NCBI GenBank assembly: GCA_030388825.1
Contig: CP128835.1
Location: forward strand, 1,064,501-1,128,500
Reading direction: 5' to 3'
Length of the DNA: 64,000 nucleotides
Source: Rossellomorea sp. AcN35-11
GTDB lineage: Bacteria; Bacillota; Bacilli; Bacillales; Bacillaceae_B
Shown: positions 9,908 through 17,891 of the stretch, one piece after another
Layout of the letters: each line of letters opens with the position of its first letter
Position numbering within the stretch: the stretch's first letter is position 1
Made by a program: the position numbers and the translations under genes
The notes under the pieces: generated by a model
Told to the model about the DNA's origin: nothing
The model's input: the letters and a program-made list of their open reading frames with translations, nothing else
The model's database searches: none

Positions 9908-11088
9908 ATGACGAATTCTCGCATTGCAGCCATTGACGTTGGAAATGATTCTCTTAAAGGTATATTTGGAAAAATGGACGCTGAGGTGAATATTCCGAAC
10001 GTCATCGCAAGGGATATTGAAGATCGTCCGATAATCGGAATCGAGGAGCTGGATACACAAGACCCCACTTGACGGCATACATATCCGTGTCCACTCCCCT
10101 ACTCTGAAAGATAACAATGCCATTTATCGTGTTGGTAATCTTGCGACAAAAAGCAATAACTCTACAGAACTGGATCCGGGCAGCAGCAAATCAGAAGAAG
10201 ATCAAACACTCGTAATGCTGTTTGCATCCATAGCCCTTGATGCAGCCACGCAACGATTCTAATTTTAAGAAGAATAATAATGTAATAGAAGCAAACTACA
10301 CGTTGGGTACAGGTCTTCCTCTCCGTGAAGTGAAGGAAGGAAAAGATGTTGGGTATCGTTCAAGATTATTAGGATCAGTACATCAGGTCGAGTTCCTCGT
10401 CACTCCACGTTATCAAGGTATTAAAGTGAATATTAAGTTTGACGAAGTGAAGGTGTATCCTGAAGGGTTTGCTGCTTTCATCAATCTTGTTATGGATAAC
10501 AATTTAAATATCATCAATAAAGATCTAATCGATAAACGTATCCTGATTCAAGATATAGGCGGTTTATCGACAGATATCGCGGTCATTAAAGATCGAAAGG
10601 TAGACGATGATAAAGCTCAAGGCTTCAACCTCGGAGTTTCTGAATCCCTTGAATTGATTCGTGAGGAAATCCGTTCAAGACATGGTATCGAGTTAGACAG
10701 TCGCCGAGATGTTGTGGAGATCATCACGAAGAAAAATGATCGCAATCACATTATGGTGAAAGGAAGTCGTACAAGCGTACATGATATCGTGGACCGTATC
10801 ATGCTTGAACTGGCGAAGAAGCAATACCGCCACCTGCGCAACATGTGGCAGAAAAACTCCCAGACGGAGATCTGCTATTTCATCGGAGGTGGATCAAGTG
10901 TTCTGAAAGAGTATATCAAAACGCTTAATAACAATCTTGATGGATACAATATCGACTTCTTTGAAGATGAGAAGGAAAGCATTTGGATGATGGCCAATGC
11001 TTACTACAAACTGATTGCGGACTTCTCAAGAAAGACGCAAAAACAACAAGCCCAGAAAGAAGAACAAAAATTAGCGAAGTCCAAATAG
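9908..11088 (+). CDS. Actin-like ParM/StbA-family ATPase (two frame breaks)
   Basis: A filament-forming actin fold protein of the ParM/AlfA group. The reading frame is broken twice. Removing one C at 10063-10066 joins ...EELDTQDP to LDGIHIRVHSPTLKD, and removing one base at 10246-10248 joins ...FASIALDAA to RNDSNFKKNNN, giving 392 residues. Actin-family nucleotide motifs are present: phosphate-1 AAIDVGNDSLKG (residues 7-18), phosphate-2 IQDIGGLSTDIAV and adenosine motif CYFIGGGSSVLKEY. ATG 9908 follows AAAGGATG. The ParR-like gene begins nine bases after its stop. The breaks may be sequencing errors or true decay; only resequencing can tell. Confidence 0.85.
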
Positions 11089-11097
11089 GGTGATGGT

Positions 11098-11691
11098 ATG
11101 AAAGAAAAAGGAATGTCGAGGGGACAACCGATCACGTTTCGAATTCCTTCTGATACACCTGATCATGTATTAAAACATTTACAAAAGCTTAAGGAAACGG
11201 AAAAACGAAACTTCTCCAGTAAAATAGCCGAGCTTGTCTTAAATGGAGTGAATGATACGATTTCCCGGCAGAGAGAAGCGATAACCATCCCCCTTCCCAA
11301 GGGGTTGGATAAATCCCAGCGTGACTGGTTGAAGCATGAACACTCGGAGGCACTGTTGGGAAGCATCGTTTACCAGTTATTATCAAACCCGGTACGTACC
11401 GCCTCCCTTCTTGCTTCCTTGAGCAGCAATTCCCTGGATATAGATGAAGCCCTTTATCTACAGGAAGAGTCTGCTGCAAGCAAGGATACACGGAGAGATT
11501 GGTCTCTTGATCAAGTGATGGATGATGAACCGGAAGAAACGGCAGATGACCGCTCCTACTCTACGGATGAGGAACTGGATAACTTCGACTGGGACAGTGC
11601 CATGAAACCTCAGGAAACCGTTGAGGAAGAGCCTGAAGAAGAATCCATGGAAGATCTCCTGGGGGATTTTCTATCCCAAATGAATAAATAA
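11098..11691 (+). CDS. ParR-like ribbon-helix-helix centromere-binding adaptor
   Basis: A 197-residue protein with an N-terminal ribbon-helix-helix signature: a beta strand PITFRIPSD, then two helices ending KIAELVLNGVND. A middle helical part follows, and the last 60 residues are strongly acidic and end in an amphipathic helix, ESMEDLLGDFLSQMNK. That layout matches ParR/AlfB-type adaptors, where the RHH binds the centromere repeats and the C-terminal peptide contacts the end of the actin-like filament. Assignment rests on layout and operon position, not on recognised sequence identity. Confidence 0.75.
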   Translation: MKEKGMSRGQPITFRIPSDTPDHVLKHLQKLKETEKRNFSSKIAELVLNGVNDTISRQREAITIPLPKGLDKSQRDWLKHEHSEALLGSIVYQLLSNPVRTASLLASLSSNSLDIDEALYLQEESAASKDTRRDWSLDQVMDDEPEETADDRSYSTDEELDNFDWDSAMKPQETVEEEPEEESMEDLLGDFLSQMNK

Positions 11692-11694
11692 TAG

Positions 11695-11862
11695 TTAAAG
11701 AGGCTGGGACAAAACTAAAAAAACCTCACATAAACACGAACGATTTCAGTGAAGATTCTTTATGCCGCTAATGATTTCCGTGCAAGACTCCGCTTTCCGC
11801 AGGAGTCTCCGTCTTGCACTCCAATCAACCGCTGGATAGAATTGAAATCTTAGGTATACTTC
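11695..11862. repeat. Dispersed Bacillaceae-type intergenic repeat with internal hairpin
   Basis: The stretch begins AGAGGCTGGGACAAAACTAA and contains a hairpin GTGCAAGAC (11780-11788) / GTCTTGCAC (11811-11819) with nested GACTCC/GGAGTC arms around CGCTTTCCGC. I recognise this as a recurrent intergenic element type of Bacillaceae genomes. The core GCGGAAAGCG recurs inverted at about 44958-44967. It separates the ParMR genes from the gas vesicle operon. Confidence 0.6.
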
Positions 11863-11871
11863 AATAATTGG

Positions 11872-11919
11872 AAAACCCGAACTATTTTACCTTTTATCAG
11901 GTTTAATAGTTCGGGTTTT
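11872..11919. terminator. Long-stem hairpin, probable terminator
   Basis: A perfect 15-base-pair stem (11872-11886 with 11905-11919) ends in TTTTG and closes transcription from the parMR side. Confidence 0.75.
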
Positions 11920-12160
11920 GTTTAGGTATAAATCCTTTTGTACCAGCTTCTTTTTTTGTAGGGATTTGGGAAGATACTCCCTCCACTCAACTCGGATTCC
12001 TCACTCAAAACTGTAATCTATTTGTCTTAATTGTCTCGAATTTCTCTTCAACAGCCATTGAACCCCCATCCCTCTTGGACAGAAATATTACAGAGTCCCT
12101 TCTTATAAACAAAAGATGTATAAAAAATGGAATATAACTTCAAATATTTTCCACCAACAC

Positions 12161-12187
12161 GTTTATCAACTGGATCTATCGAGGTAA
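12161..12187 (+). promoter_or_regulatory. Sigma-B-like promoter candidate for the gas vesicle operon
   Basis: GTTTAT (12161-12166), 15 bases, AGGTAA (12182-12187) resembles the sigma-B consensus GTTTAA/GGGTAW and lies 64 bases before the gvpA start. No convincing TTGACA/TATAAT pair with normal spacing was seen in 11920-12250. The -10 deviates at its first base, so this is tentative. Confidence 0.35.
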
Positions 12188-12250
12188 ACACCCATTAAAC
12201 TGAAAAATGGCACTTAGTCTTTGGCTACACCAATGAAGAGGAGAGATTCG

Positions 12251-12511
12251 ATGAGTATTCAAAAGAGTAACGACAGCTCAAGTCTCGCAGAGGTAATCGA
12301 CCGAATCCTGGATAAAGGGATCGTGATTGATGCATTTGCCAGAGTTTCCTTGGTGGGAATAGAAATTCTTACCGTTGAGGCACGGGTCGTGATTGCAAGT
12401 GTGGATACTTGGTTGCGTTATGCAGAGGCAGTGGGTCTATTAAGGGACGAAGTGGAAGAAGAAGGTCTTGCGGGGCAGGAAAATGAAAGAGGAACAGCCT
12501 TCAGCATTTAA
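12251..12511 (+). CDS. gvpA: Gas vesicle major structural protein GvpA
   Basis: The 86-residue GvpA forms the ribs of the gas vesicle wall. It has the canonical core [20 protein letters not shown], then [29 protein letters not shown], giving the alpha-beta-beta-alpha fold. ATG 12251 is chosen because GAGGAGAG precedes it by a normal distance and the product then begins [14 protein letters not shown]; the in-frame ATG at 12221 lacks a site. It heads a 14-gene operon in the B. megaterium order. Confidence 0.97.
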   Translation: MSIQKSNDSSSLAEVIDRILDKGIVIDAFARVSLVGIEILTVEARVVIASVDTWLRYAEAVGLLRDEVEEEGLAGQENERGTAFSI

Positions 12512-12562
12512 ACAAGTAAATGAAATATAGATTATACCATTTTAGTAGAAAAGAGGATGAAT

Positions 12563-13054
12563 ATGACAGAAACCAAAGCCAGTCGACAAGCAGAAGAAAC
12601 GAAAAGCAATGAACAGAACGAAGAGCAGACAGTCGAAAACAGACATTCCATGAATTATGCCCTCATCGGAGGTGTAGTCGGGGCCGGGATAGGCCTCCTT
12701 TCCAATCCAGGTACAGGTAAGAAGGTAGTTGATAGCCTGGGGAAATCTGAAGTGGTGAAAGCAGCAAGTAAAGAATTGCGCAGATCAGCTCAGGAGTTCC
12801 TGACCGAACAGCTGATCATTACCTTAAGACAATCGGCTGCTGGATATATGGGCAGACTCGAAGGTGGATTTCAGGTACCAAAGAAGAAGAAGGAAGAAGC
12901 ATCTGGAAACAGTGATCTAAAATCAGAAGAAAAGGGTAAAGTTTCTGCGCAATCAGCTGAGTTAGAAGATATAAAAGAAGAGAACAAAAATCTGGGTAAG
13001 CGATTAGAACGCATTGAAGAAATGCTTAGTCATTTAGTTGAATCAAAGAAATAA
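12563..13054 (+). CDS. gvpP: Gas vesicle accessory protein GvpP
   Basis: A 163-residue protein in the position of B. megaterium gvpP. After a polar N-terminus it has a glycine-zipper helix, YALIGGVVGAGIGLLSNPGTGKKVVD, split here as a YtxH-like segment (residues about 32-55), then amphipathic helices and a C-terminal coiled coil (ELEDIKEENKNLGKRLERIE). The same glycine-zipper/coiled-coil plan recurs in GvpT. ATG 12563 follows AGAGG; the upstream ATG 12557 abuts the site. Exact role in assembly is not established. Confidence 0.8.
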   Translation: MTETKASRQAEETKSNEQNEEQTVENRHSMNYALIGGVVGAGIGLLSNPGTGKKVVDSLGKSEVVKAASKELRRSAQEFLTEQLIITLRQSAAGYMGRLEGGFQVPKKKKEEASGNSDLKSEEKGKVSAQSAELEDIKEENKNLGKRLERIEEMLSHLVESKK

Positions 13055-13091
13055 TGAATCAGCCTGACGAAATCCCTAAAGGGGGTATTGT

Positions 13092-13535
13092 ATGAATAAA
13101 TCTTTAAAAAAGGCCGCTGAAAAGGTTTTAGAACACACTCCAGAACCTGTTAAGGAACATGTGAAAGACACAGTTAAGGAAAAAGCGAAAGAGAAATTCG
13201 TGGAACGTGTGGAAGACGGTATTCAATCCAAGGCCGATGAAGCATCCGGTAAATTAGAAAAGGCAAAAGAGAAAAATGCTGATCATGTCCATACGAAAGC
13301 AGAAGAAGCAAAAGAAAAAGTTCAGGATGTCCTGCTCTCCCTCAGGGAGAAATTGGGCAATGCAAAGGAAGCAGGTGAAGAATTTCAGAAGAAAATCTCT
13401 TCATCGAACGGTGGAAATAGGAAACGAAAGGGCGCTGCTGATTTGAAGCGGGCAGCTGATATAAAAAGCAACGCAAATATAAAAAGTTCAGAAAATATAA
13501 AATCATCAAAAGATATAAAAACCATCTGTTCTTAA
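13092..13535 (+). CDS. gvpQ: Gas vesicle accessory protein GvpQ, LEA-like
   Basis: A 147-residue, almost wholly helical and charged protein rich in K, E and A (for example [19 protein letters not shown]), resembling late-embryogenesis-abundant repeats. The last 35 residues form a degenerate seven-residue repeat ([21 protein letters not shown]). Its place between gvpP and gvpB matches gvpQ of B. megaterium. It may act as a hydrophilic chaperone or spacer; that is inference. ATG follows AAAGGGGG. Confidence 0.75.
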   Translation: MNKSLKKAAEKVLEHTPEPVKEHVKDTVKEKAKEKFVERVEDGIQSKADEASGKLEKAKEKNADHVHTKAEEAKEKVQDVLLSLREKLGNAKEAGEEFQKKISSSNGGNRKRKGAADLKRAADIKSNANIKSSENIKSSKDIKTICS

Positions 13536-13555
13536 TACCGGAAGGAGAATACAAA

Positions 13556-13816
13556 TTGGCTATTCAAAAAAGTAACAACAGTTCCAGTTTAGCAGAAGTA
13601 ATTGACAGGATACTAGACAAAGGGATTGTCATAGATGCGTTTGCCAGGGTTTCTGTCGTTGGTATTGAAATTCTGACTGTTGAGGCAAGGGTTGTCATCG
13701 CAAGTGTGGATACATGGTTGCGTTACGCAGAAGCCGTTGGCTTGCTTCGGGAAGATGTAGAGAAAGAGGGCCTTGCTGCTCAACAGAATGAAAGAAGCTC
13801 CCAGTTCAGTGTTTAA
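13556..13816 (+). CDS. gvpB: Gas vesicle structural protein GvpB (GvpA paralogue)
   Basis: A second 86-residue GvpA-type wall protein, identical to GvpA except for about a dozen positions, mostly at the two ends ([12 protein letters not shown] replaces [12 protein letters not shown]). The start is TTG 13556, eight bases after GAAGGAGA. In B. megaterium, GvpB is the main shell protein in heterologous expression, so both copies are expected to be functional. Synonymous differences from gvpA are many, so the duplication is not recent. Confidence 0.95.
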   Translation: MAIQKSNNSSSLAEVIDRILDKGIVIDAFARVSVVGIEILTVEARVVIASVDTWLRYAEAVGLLREDVEKEGLAAQQNERSSQFSV

Positions 13817-13882
13817 TAAGGAGTCGAAGAAATGATGGTGTAGTGGGACTGTCTTCCCCTTACTCTAAAGCAGGAGGCGACT

Positions 13883-14149
13883 ATGGTAATCAAAGAAATC
13901 ATGAATAGTGTGACGGACTTCTTCAACGAACATGTGGCCCCGGTCCATAAGATTACATCGGTGGAACTGACCGAAGAGGATGGCTGGCGACTGACCGTTG
14001 AGGTCATTGAAGAAAAAGAATATATGAAGAAATATGCCAAGGACGAAATGCTTGGAACATACGAGGTCCTTCTGAATAAAGAGAAGGAAGTGACGTCATT
14101 CAAACGACGTGATATCCGTTATCGAAGCGCAATTGGACAGGAATCCTAA
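13883..14149 (+). CDS. gvpR: GvpO-family gas vesicle protein (GvpR position)
   Basis: An 88-residue soluble protein. The pattern VTDFFNEHVAPVHKITSVEL, then a W-R-L-T-VEVIE strand and an EVLLNKEKEVTSFKRRDIRYR end fits the GvpO family (Pfam gas vesicle protein GvpO). In B. megaterium this position is called gvpR. In haloarchaea GvpO is needed for vesicle formation. ATG 13883 follows AGGAGG. The 66 bases before it hold no terminator. Confidence 0.85.
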   Translation: MVIKEIMNSVTDFFNEHVAPVHKITSVELTEEDGWRLTVEVIEEKEYMKKYAKDEMLGTYEVLLNKEKEVTSFKRRDIRYRSAIGQES

Positions 14150-14177
14150 TGGATGAGCAGGCAGGAGGGAATGGTAC

Positions 14178-15101
14178 GTGACGGTCTTAACAAGGCGGAT
14201 CAAAAAGGATAACAGGGCATTAATACAGGATGATGAAACGAAAGACTTACTTTCGCGCTCATTGACATACCTTAAAGCTGGGTATCCTGTACATTTTACA
14301 GGTCCTTCCGGAGCCGGAAAGACGTCTCTTGCACTCGCTCTGGCGAAGAAGAGAGAAAGACCGGTGATGCTCATGCATGGGAACCATGAACTCAATAATA
14401 GAGACTTAATTGGTGATTTTACAGGTTATACAAGTAAAAAGGTGATCGACCAATATGTACGTTCCGTTTATAAAAAGGATGAAAGTGTCACGGAGACATG
14501 GCGAGATGGACGTTTACTGGAAGCAGCAAAAAATGGATATACCCTTGTTTACGATGAATTTACACGATCACAGCCAACGACGAACAATATTTTTCTATCT
14601 ATTTTAGAAGAAGGAATCATTCCTCTATATGGATCGAAACGAACGGAACCCTTTATTCGGGTACATCCTGAATTCGCCATCATTTTTACCAGCAACCCTG
14701 CAGAATATGCAGGGGTTTATCAAACGCAGGATGCTCTCCTGGACCGGTTAATCACCATTAAAGTTGATTTCAAGGGAGCAGAGCAAGAAGCAATGATTGT
14801 ATCGGAAAAAGCAAATTTAGTTATGAGTGAAGCAAGAGCGATTACATCAATGGTCTCTACCTTACGTAATCAATGTACAAACGAGATGAATGGACCAAGC
14901 TTGCGTGCTTCCTTAATGATCGCAAAGCTCGCCATTGAATCAGACATTCCCATAGACGGTAAGGATTCAGACTTTCAACGTCTATGTATTGATATAGCAG
15001 CACACAGTGTAAGTCGATGTATCGATGGAGAGAACCCACAGGAAAAAGCAGAGCAATTGATTATAGATGCATGTAAACGTATGAAAATATCCGAGGAATA
15101 A
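14178..15101 (+). CDS. gvpN: Gas vesicle AAA+ ATPase GvpN
   Basis: A 307-residue MoxR-type AAA+ ATPase. Walker A is FTGPSGAGKTSLA (about residues 40-52), Walker B LVYDEFTRSQP, sensor 1 IIFTSNPAEYAGV and the arginine-finger region ALLDRLITIKVD follow in order. GvpN is needed for vesicles to widen from bicones to mature cylinders and hydrolyses ATP. GTG 14178 is the start, with GGAGGG upstream. It follows gvpR by 28 bases. Confidence 0.96.
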   Translation: MTVLTRRIKKDNRALIQDDETKDLLSRSLTYLKAGYPVHFTGPSGAGKTSLALALAKKRERPVMLMHGNHELNNRDLIGDFTGYTSKKVIDQYVRSVYKKDESVTETWRDGRLLEAAKNGYTLVYDEFTRSQPTTNNIFLSILEEGIIPLYGSKRTEPFIRVHPEFAIIFTSNPAEYAGVYQTQDALLDRLITIKVDFKGAEQEAMIVSEKANLVMSEARAITSMVSTLRNQCTNEMNGPSLRASLMIAKLAIESDIPIDGKDSDFQRLCIDIAAHSVSRCIDGENPQEKAEQLIIDACKRMKISEE

Positions 15102-15116
15102 AGGAGAGCTTGCATA

Positions 15117-15881
15117 ATGAGTCAGGAAGAAATGGGCGTGTATATATTCTGTGCCATACAGACAGAACAAGATGATCAATTCGGTGCCATCGAAATCGAA
15201 GGGTTGGAGCAGTCTACCTTCACGATTCGACATAAGGATGCCGCTATCGTAGCGGCAGAGGTCCCGATGAAGATCTATCATCCAAAGAAGCAGAATTTAC
15301 TTATGCATCAGGGAGTGGTTTCCCGGGTCATGGATCAAAAGGATACGGTCATCCCCATCAGCTTTGGAAATGTCTTTCAATCCCGGGATGATGTAGCGGC
15401 ACTTCTTGAAAATCTCTATCCCCAGTTCGAAACCTTATTCCCCGAGATAAAAGGGAAAATCGAATTAGGCTTGAAGGTCATCGGTAAAAAAGAATGGCTT
15501 GAAGAGATGGTTCAAGAAAACCCTCAGATGGAGAAGGTGGCTTCAGCCGTCAAGGGGAAATCAGAATCTGCCGGTTACTATGACCGCATTCAGCTTGGAG
15601 GGATGGCCCAGAAGCTATTTACCAGCCTTCAAAACGAAGTCAAGCAGGAAGTATATGCCCCTCTTGAGGAAACAGCGGAATCTGCAAAGGTCAATGATCC
15701 ATCCAGTGAGAAGATGCTCCTTAATGCTTCTTTCTTGATTGATCGAGAACAGGAAGAAACATTTGATCAAAAGGTCAATGAAGCCCATGAAAAATGGAAG
15801 GATAAAGTTGAATTTCATTATAGCGGTCCTTGGCCGGCTTACAATTTTGTCAATATCCGCTTAAAGGTTGAGGAGGGCTGA
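15117..15881 (+). CDS. gvpF: Gas vesicle protein GvpF (GvpL/F family)
   Basis: A 254-residue GvpL/F protein. It opens with the family strand GVYIFCAI and ends with the typical FHYSGPWPAYNFVNIRL motif; ISFGNVF is in the middle. GvpF binds nascent GvpA and is located at the inner gas-facing side in cyanobacterial work, suggesting a nucleation role. Start ATG 15117 follows AAGGAGAG. Its TGA overlaps the gvpG ATG by one base, so the two are coupled. Confidence 0.95.
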   Translation: MSQEEMGVYIFCAIQTEQDDQFGAIEIEGLEQSTFTIRHKDAAIVAAEVPMKIYHPKKQNLLMHQGVVSRVMDQKDTVIPISFGNVFQSRDDVAALLENLYPQFETLFPEIKGKIELGLKVIGKKEWLEEMVQENPQMEKVASAVKGKSESAGYYDRIQLGGMAQKLFTSLQNEVKQEVYAPLEETAESAKVNDPSSEKMLLNASFLIDREQEETFDQKVNEAHEKWKDKVEFHYSGPWPAYNFVNIRLKVEEG

Positions 15882-16135
15882 TGCTTCATAAATTGGTGAG
15901 TGCCCCCATCCATTTGGTCATGAAAGTCGGAGAGAAGATTAAAGAAGAAGCCGACAAAGAACTATACGATCTTCCCACCATTCAGCAAAAATTGATACAG
16001 CTTCAGATGATGCATGAATTGGGTGAGATACCCGATGAAGCCTTCTACGAGAAAGAAGATGAACTTCTCACAAGGTATGAAATCGCAAAGCAGATGGAGA
16101 TGGAGCAATGGGAAGAATTAACGAAAAAGAAATAA
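15881..16135 (+). CDS. gvpG: Gas vesicle protein GvpG
   Basis: An 84-residue, mostly helical, charged protein. It starts LHKLVSAPIHLVMKVGEKIKE and has LYDLPTIQQKLIQLQ and DEAFYEKEDELLTRYE, the GvpG family pattern. It is an accessory assembly protein found between gvpF and gvpL in this operon type. Overlap with gvpF (TGATG) and a ten-base gap to gvpL show tight coupling. Confidence 0.93.
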   Translation: MLHKLVSAPIHLVMKVGEKIKEEADKELYDLPTIQQKLIQLQMMHELGEIPDEAFYEKEDELLTRYEIAKQMEMEQWEELTKKK

Positions 16136-16145
16136 GGGTGATCAG

Positions 16146-16955
16146 ATGAGCGGTTTACTTTATCTATATGGCTTAATTCCTACGGAAGAAGCAAGCAAAG
16201 AAAGCCTTCCCGCCATGAGGGGATTTGATGGGGAAGGCAAGTTATATACGATTGAAATCGGTGAAGTGACAGCGATTGTATGTGATCTTTCATCCCAGGA
16301 ATATTCTGAGGATTCCCTCAGGAATAAAGTCGAAAAAGACATGGACTGGCTTCAGGAGAAGGCATTTCATCATCACGAAACGGTCTTGATGGTGTCGAAG
16401 TTATATACCATCATCCCTCTTAAATTCTGTACGTTGTACAAGAATGAAGAGAACCTCAAATCCACCATAGAAGGGAACCGAAACAAACTGGAAGCGACCT
16501 TCAAACAACTGGATGGCAACGAAGAGTGGAATGTGAAGATCTATTGTGATGATAAGGTTTTAAAGAAACAAGTAAGCGAAAACCATCCATCCATTGAAGC
16601 TAAAAGAAAAGAAATCAGTAAGTTACCAAAAGGCAGGCAGTTCTTTGAAATGAAAAAAATTGATCAGCTGGTCGATAGGGAACTTGAAAACGAAAAGAAC
16701 CGCCTTTGTGAGGAAGTACATGAAAAGCTGAAAGAGCATTCTCTTCAGGGAAACATCAAAAAGAACTGGAGTAAAGGTGCCACAGGACGTCAGGAACATA
16801 TGGCCTGGAACAGCGTCTTCCTCCTTCCGGATTCCAAAGTGGAAGAATTCGTTGAAGAAATTAAGCACTATGAAGAAGAAATGGGACATGCGGGATGGAA
16901 GATCGAAGCATCTGGACCATGGCCACCTTATCATTTCTCTAGTTTCTCATCATAA
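16146..16955 (+). CDS. gvpL: Gas vesicle protein GvpL (GvpL/F family)
   Basis: A 269-residue paralogue of GvpF: N-terminal LLYLYGLIP strand, VLMVSKLYTIIPLKFCTLY in the middle, and the ending IEASGPWPPYHFSSF matching GvpF's SGPWPAYNF motif. A long helical, charged insertion (residues about 135-200) differs from GvpF. GvpL is thought to interact with several Gvp proteins during assembly. ATG 16146 follows AAGGGTGAT. Confidence 0.95.
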   Translation: MSGLLYLYGLIPTEEASKESLPAMRGFDGEGKLYTIEIGEVTAIVCDLSSQEYSEDSLRNKVEKDMDWLQEKAFHHHETVLMVSKLYTIIPLKFCTLYKNEENLKSTIEGNRNKLEATFKQLDGNEEWNVKIYCDDKVLKKQVSENHPSIEAKRKEISKLPKGRQFFEMKKIDQLVDRELENEKNRLCEEVHEKLKEHSLQGNIKKNWSKGATGRQEHMAWNSVFLLPDSKVEEFVEEIKHYEEEMGHAGWKIEASGPWPPYHFSSFSS

Positions 16956-17003
16956 AAGGCAAGAAAGATCTTACGTGTAATCAACTTATAAGGAATGAGA
17001 AAT

Positions 17004-17273
17004 ATGACGGTAAGAGAATCCCTCGAGAACAAAGATATAGCCTTAATCGATATTTTAGATGTCATTCTCGACAAAGGGGTGGCGATCAGGGGAGATCTGA
17101 TTATATCCATCGCAGGAGTGGACCTTGTATATCTCGATTTGCGAGTCCTGATATCCTCGGTAGAGACTTTGGTTCAACATGAACAGGGAACGCGTAAACC
17201 CTTAACGTCCCATCAATTCGATAAAGAAAGGGAGGGATTGATTCATGCAGCAGGGGACAAACGGGCGAATTAA
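17004..17273 (+). CDS. gvpS: Gas vesicle protein GvpS (GvpA/J family)
   Basis: An 89-residue minor structural relative of GvpA: IALIDILDVILDKGVAIRG, then DLIISIAGVDLVYLDLRVLISSVETL. The position between gvpL and gvpK is that of B. megaterium gvpS. ATG 17004 is preferred to ATG 16995 because AAGGA (16990-16994) then has a nine-base spacing. Its last 29 bases overlap gvpK in another frame. Confidence 0.92.
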   Translation: MTVRESLENKDIALIDILDVILDKGVAIRGDLIISIAGVDLVYLDLRVLISSVETLVQHEQGTRKPLTSHQFDKEREGLIHAAGDKRAN

Positions 17274-17523
17274 TTTCGACCCGGAAAAAGCAGAGCAAGG
17301 CTTGGCACAACTTGTCTTGACCGTTGTAGAGCTATTAAGGCAAATCGTCGAAAGACATGCGATGCGCCGGGTTGAAGGCGGTACGCTAACGGATGAACAA
17401 GTAGAGAATCTGGGTATTGCTCTTATGAATCTGGAAGAAAAAATGGAAGAGCTGAAGGAGGTATTCGGTCTTGATGCAGAAGATTTGAATATAGACTTGG
17501 GACCTTTAGGAAGTTTAATGTAA
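17245..17523 (+). CDS. gvpK: Gas vesicle protein GvpK
   Basis: A 92-residue GvpK protein: INFDPEKAEQGLAQLVLTVV, then ELLRQIVERHAMRRVEGG and TLTDEQVENLG, with an amphipathic C-terminal helix. GvpK is an essential accessory protein in most gas vesicle clusters, of unclear role. It begins inside gvpS, and AGGGAGGG (17228-17236) is the ribosome site, so translation is probably coupled. Confidence 0.95.
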   Translation: MQQGTNGRINFDPEKAEQGLAQLVLTVVELLRQIVERHAMRRVEGGTLTDEQVENLGIALMNLEEKMEELKEVFGLDAEDLNIDLGPLGSLM

Positions 17524-17544
17524 TGCCGGTTTTAAGGAGGTTAC

Positions 17545-17877
17545 ATGATGGGAATGGAACATCCTGTACAATCCAGCACCATTGTAGATGTGTTAGAAAA
17601 GATCTTAGATAAAGGTGTTGTCGTGGCAGGGGATATTACCGTAGGCATTGCCGATGTCGAGCTGCTGACAATTAAAATCCGTTTAATCGTCGCTTCTGTA
17701 GATAAAGCCAAAGAAATAGGGATGGACTGGTGGGAAAATGATCCCTATCTAAGCTCGAAAGCGGCAGATAACAGTACAAAGGCACTGAAAGAAGAAAATA
17801 TGAGATTGCAGGAACGTCTTGAATCACTGGAAAAGAAATTGGATACAAACCGTCTTAAAACGACGGATACAAATTAG
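17545..17877 (+). CDS. gvpJ: Gas vesicle protein GvpJ (GvpA/J family)
   Basis: A 110-residue GvpA-family protein: STIVDVLEKILDKGVVVAGD and VELLTIKIRLIVASVDKAKEIGM, followed by WW and a coiled-coil C-terminal extension (LKEENMRLQERLESLEKK). GvpJ is a low-abundance protein proposed to form vesicle tips. AAGGAGG lies eight bases before ATG 17545. Confidence 0.94.
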   Translation: MMGMEHPVQSSTIVDVLEKILDKGVVVAGDITVGIADVELLTIKIRLIVASVDKAKEIGMDWWENDPYLSSKAADNSTKALKEENMRLQERLESLEKKLDTNRLKTTDTN

Positions 17878-17891
17878 AGGAGGTTCTACCC

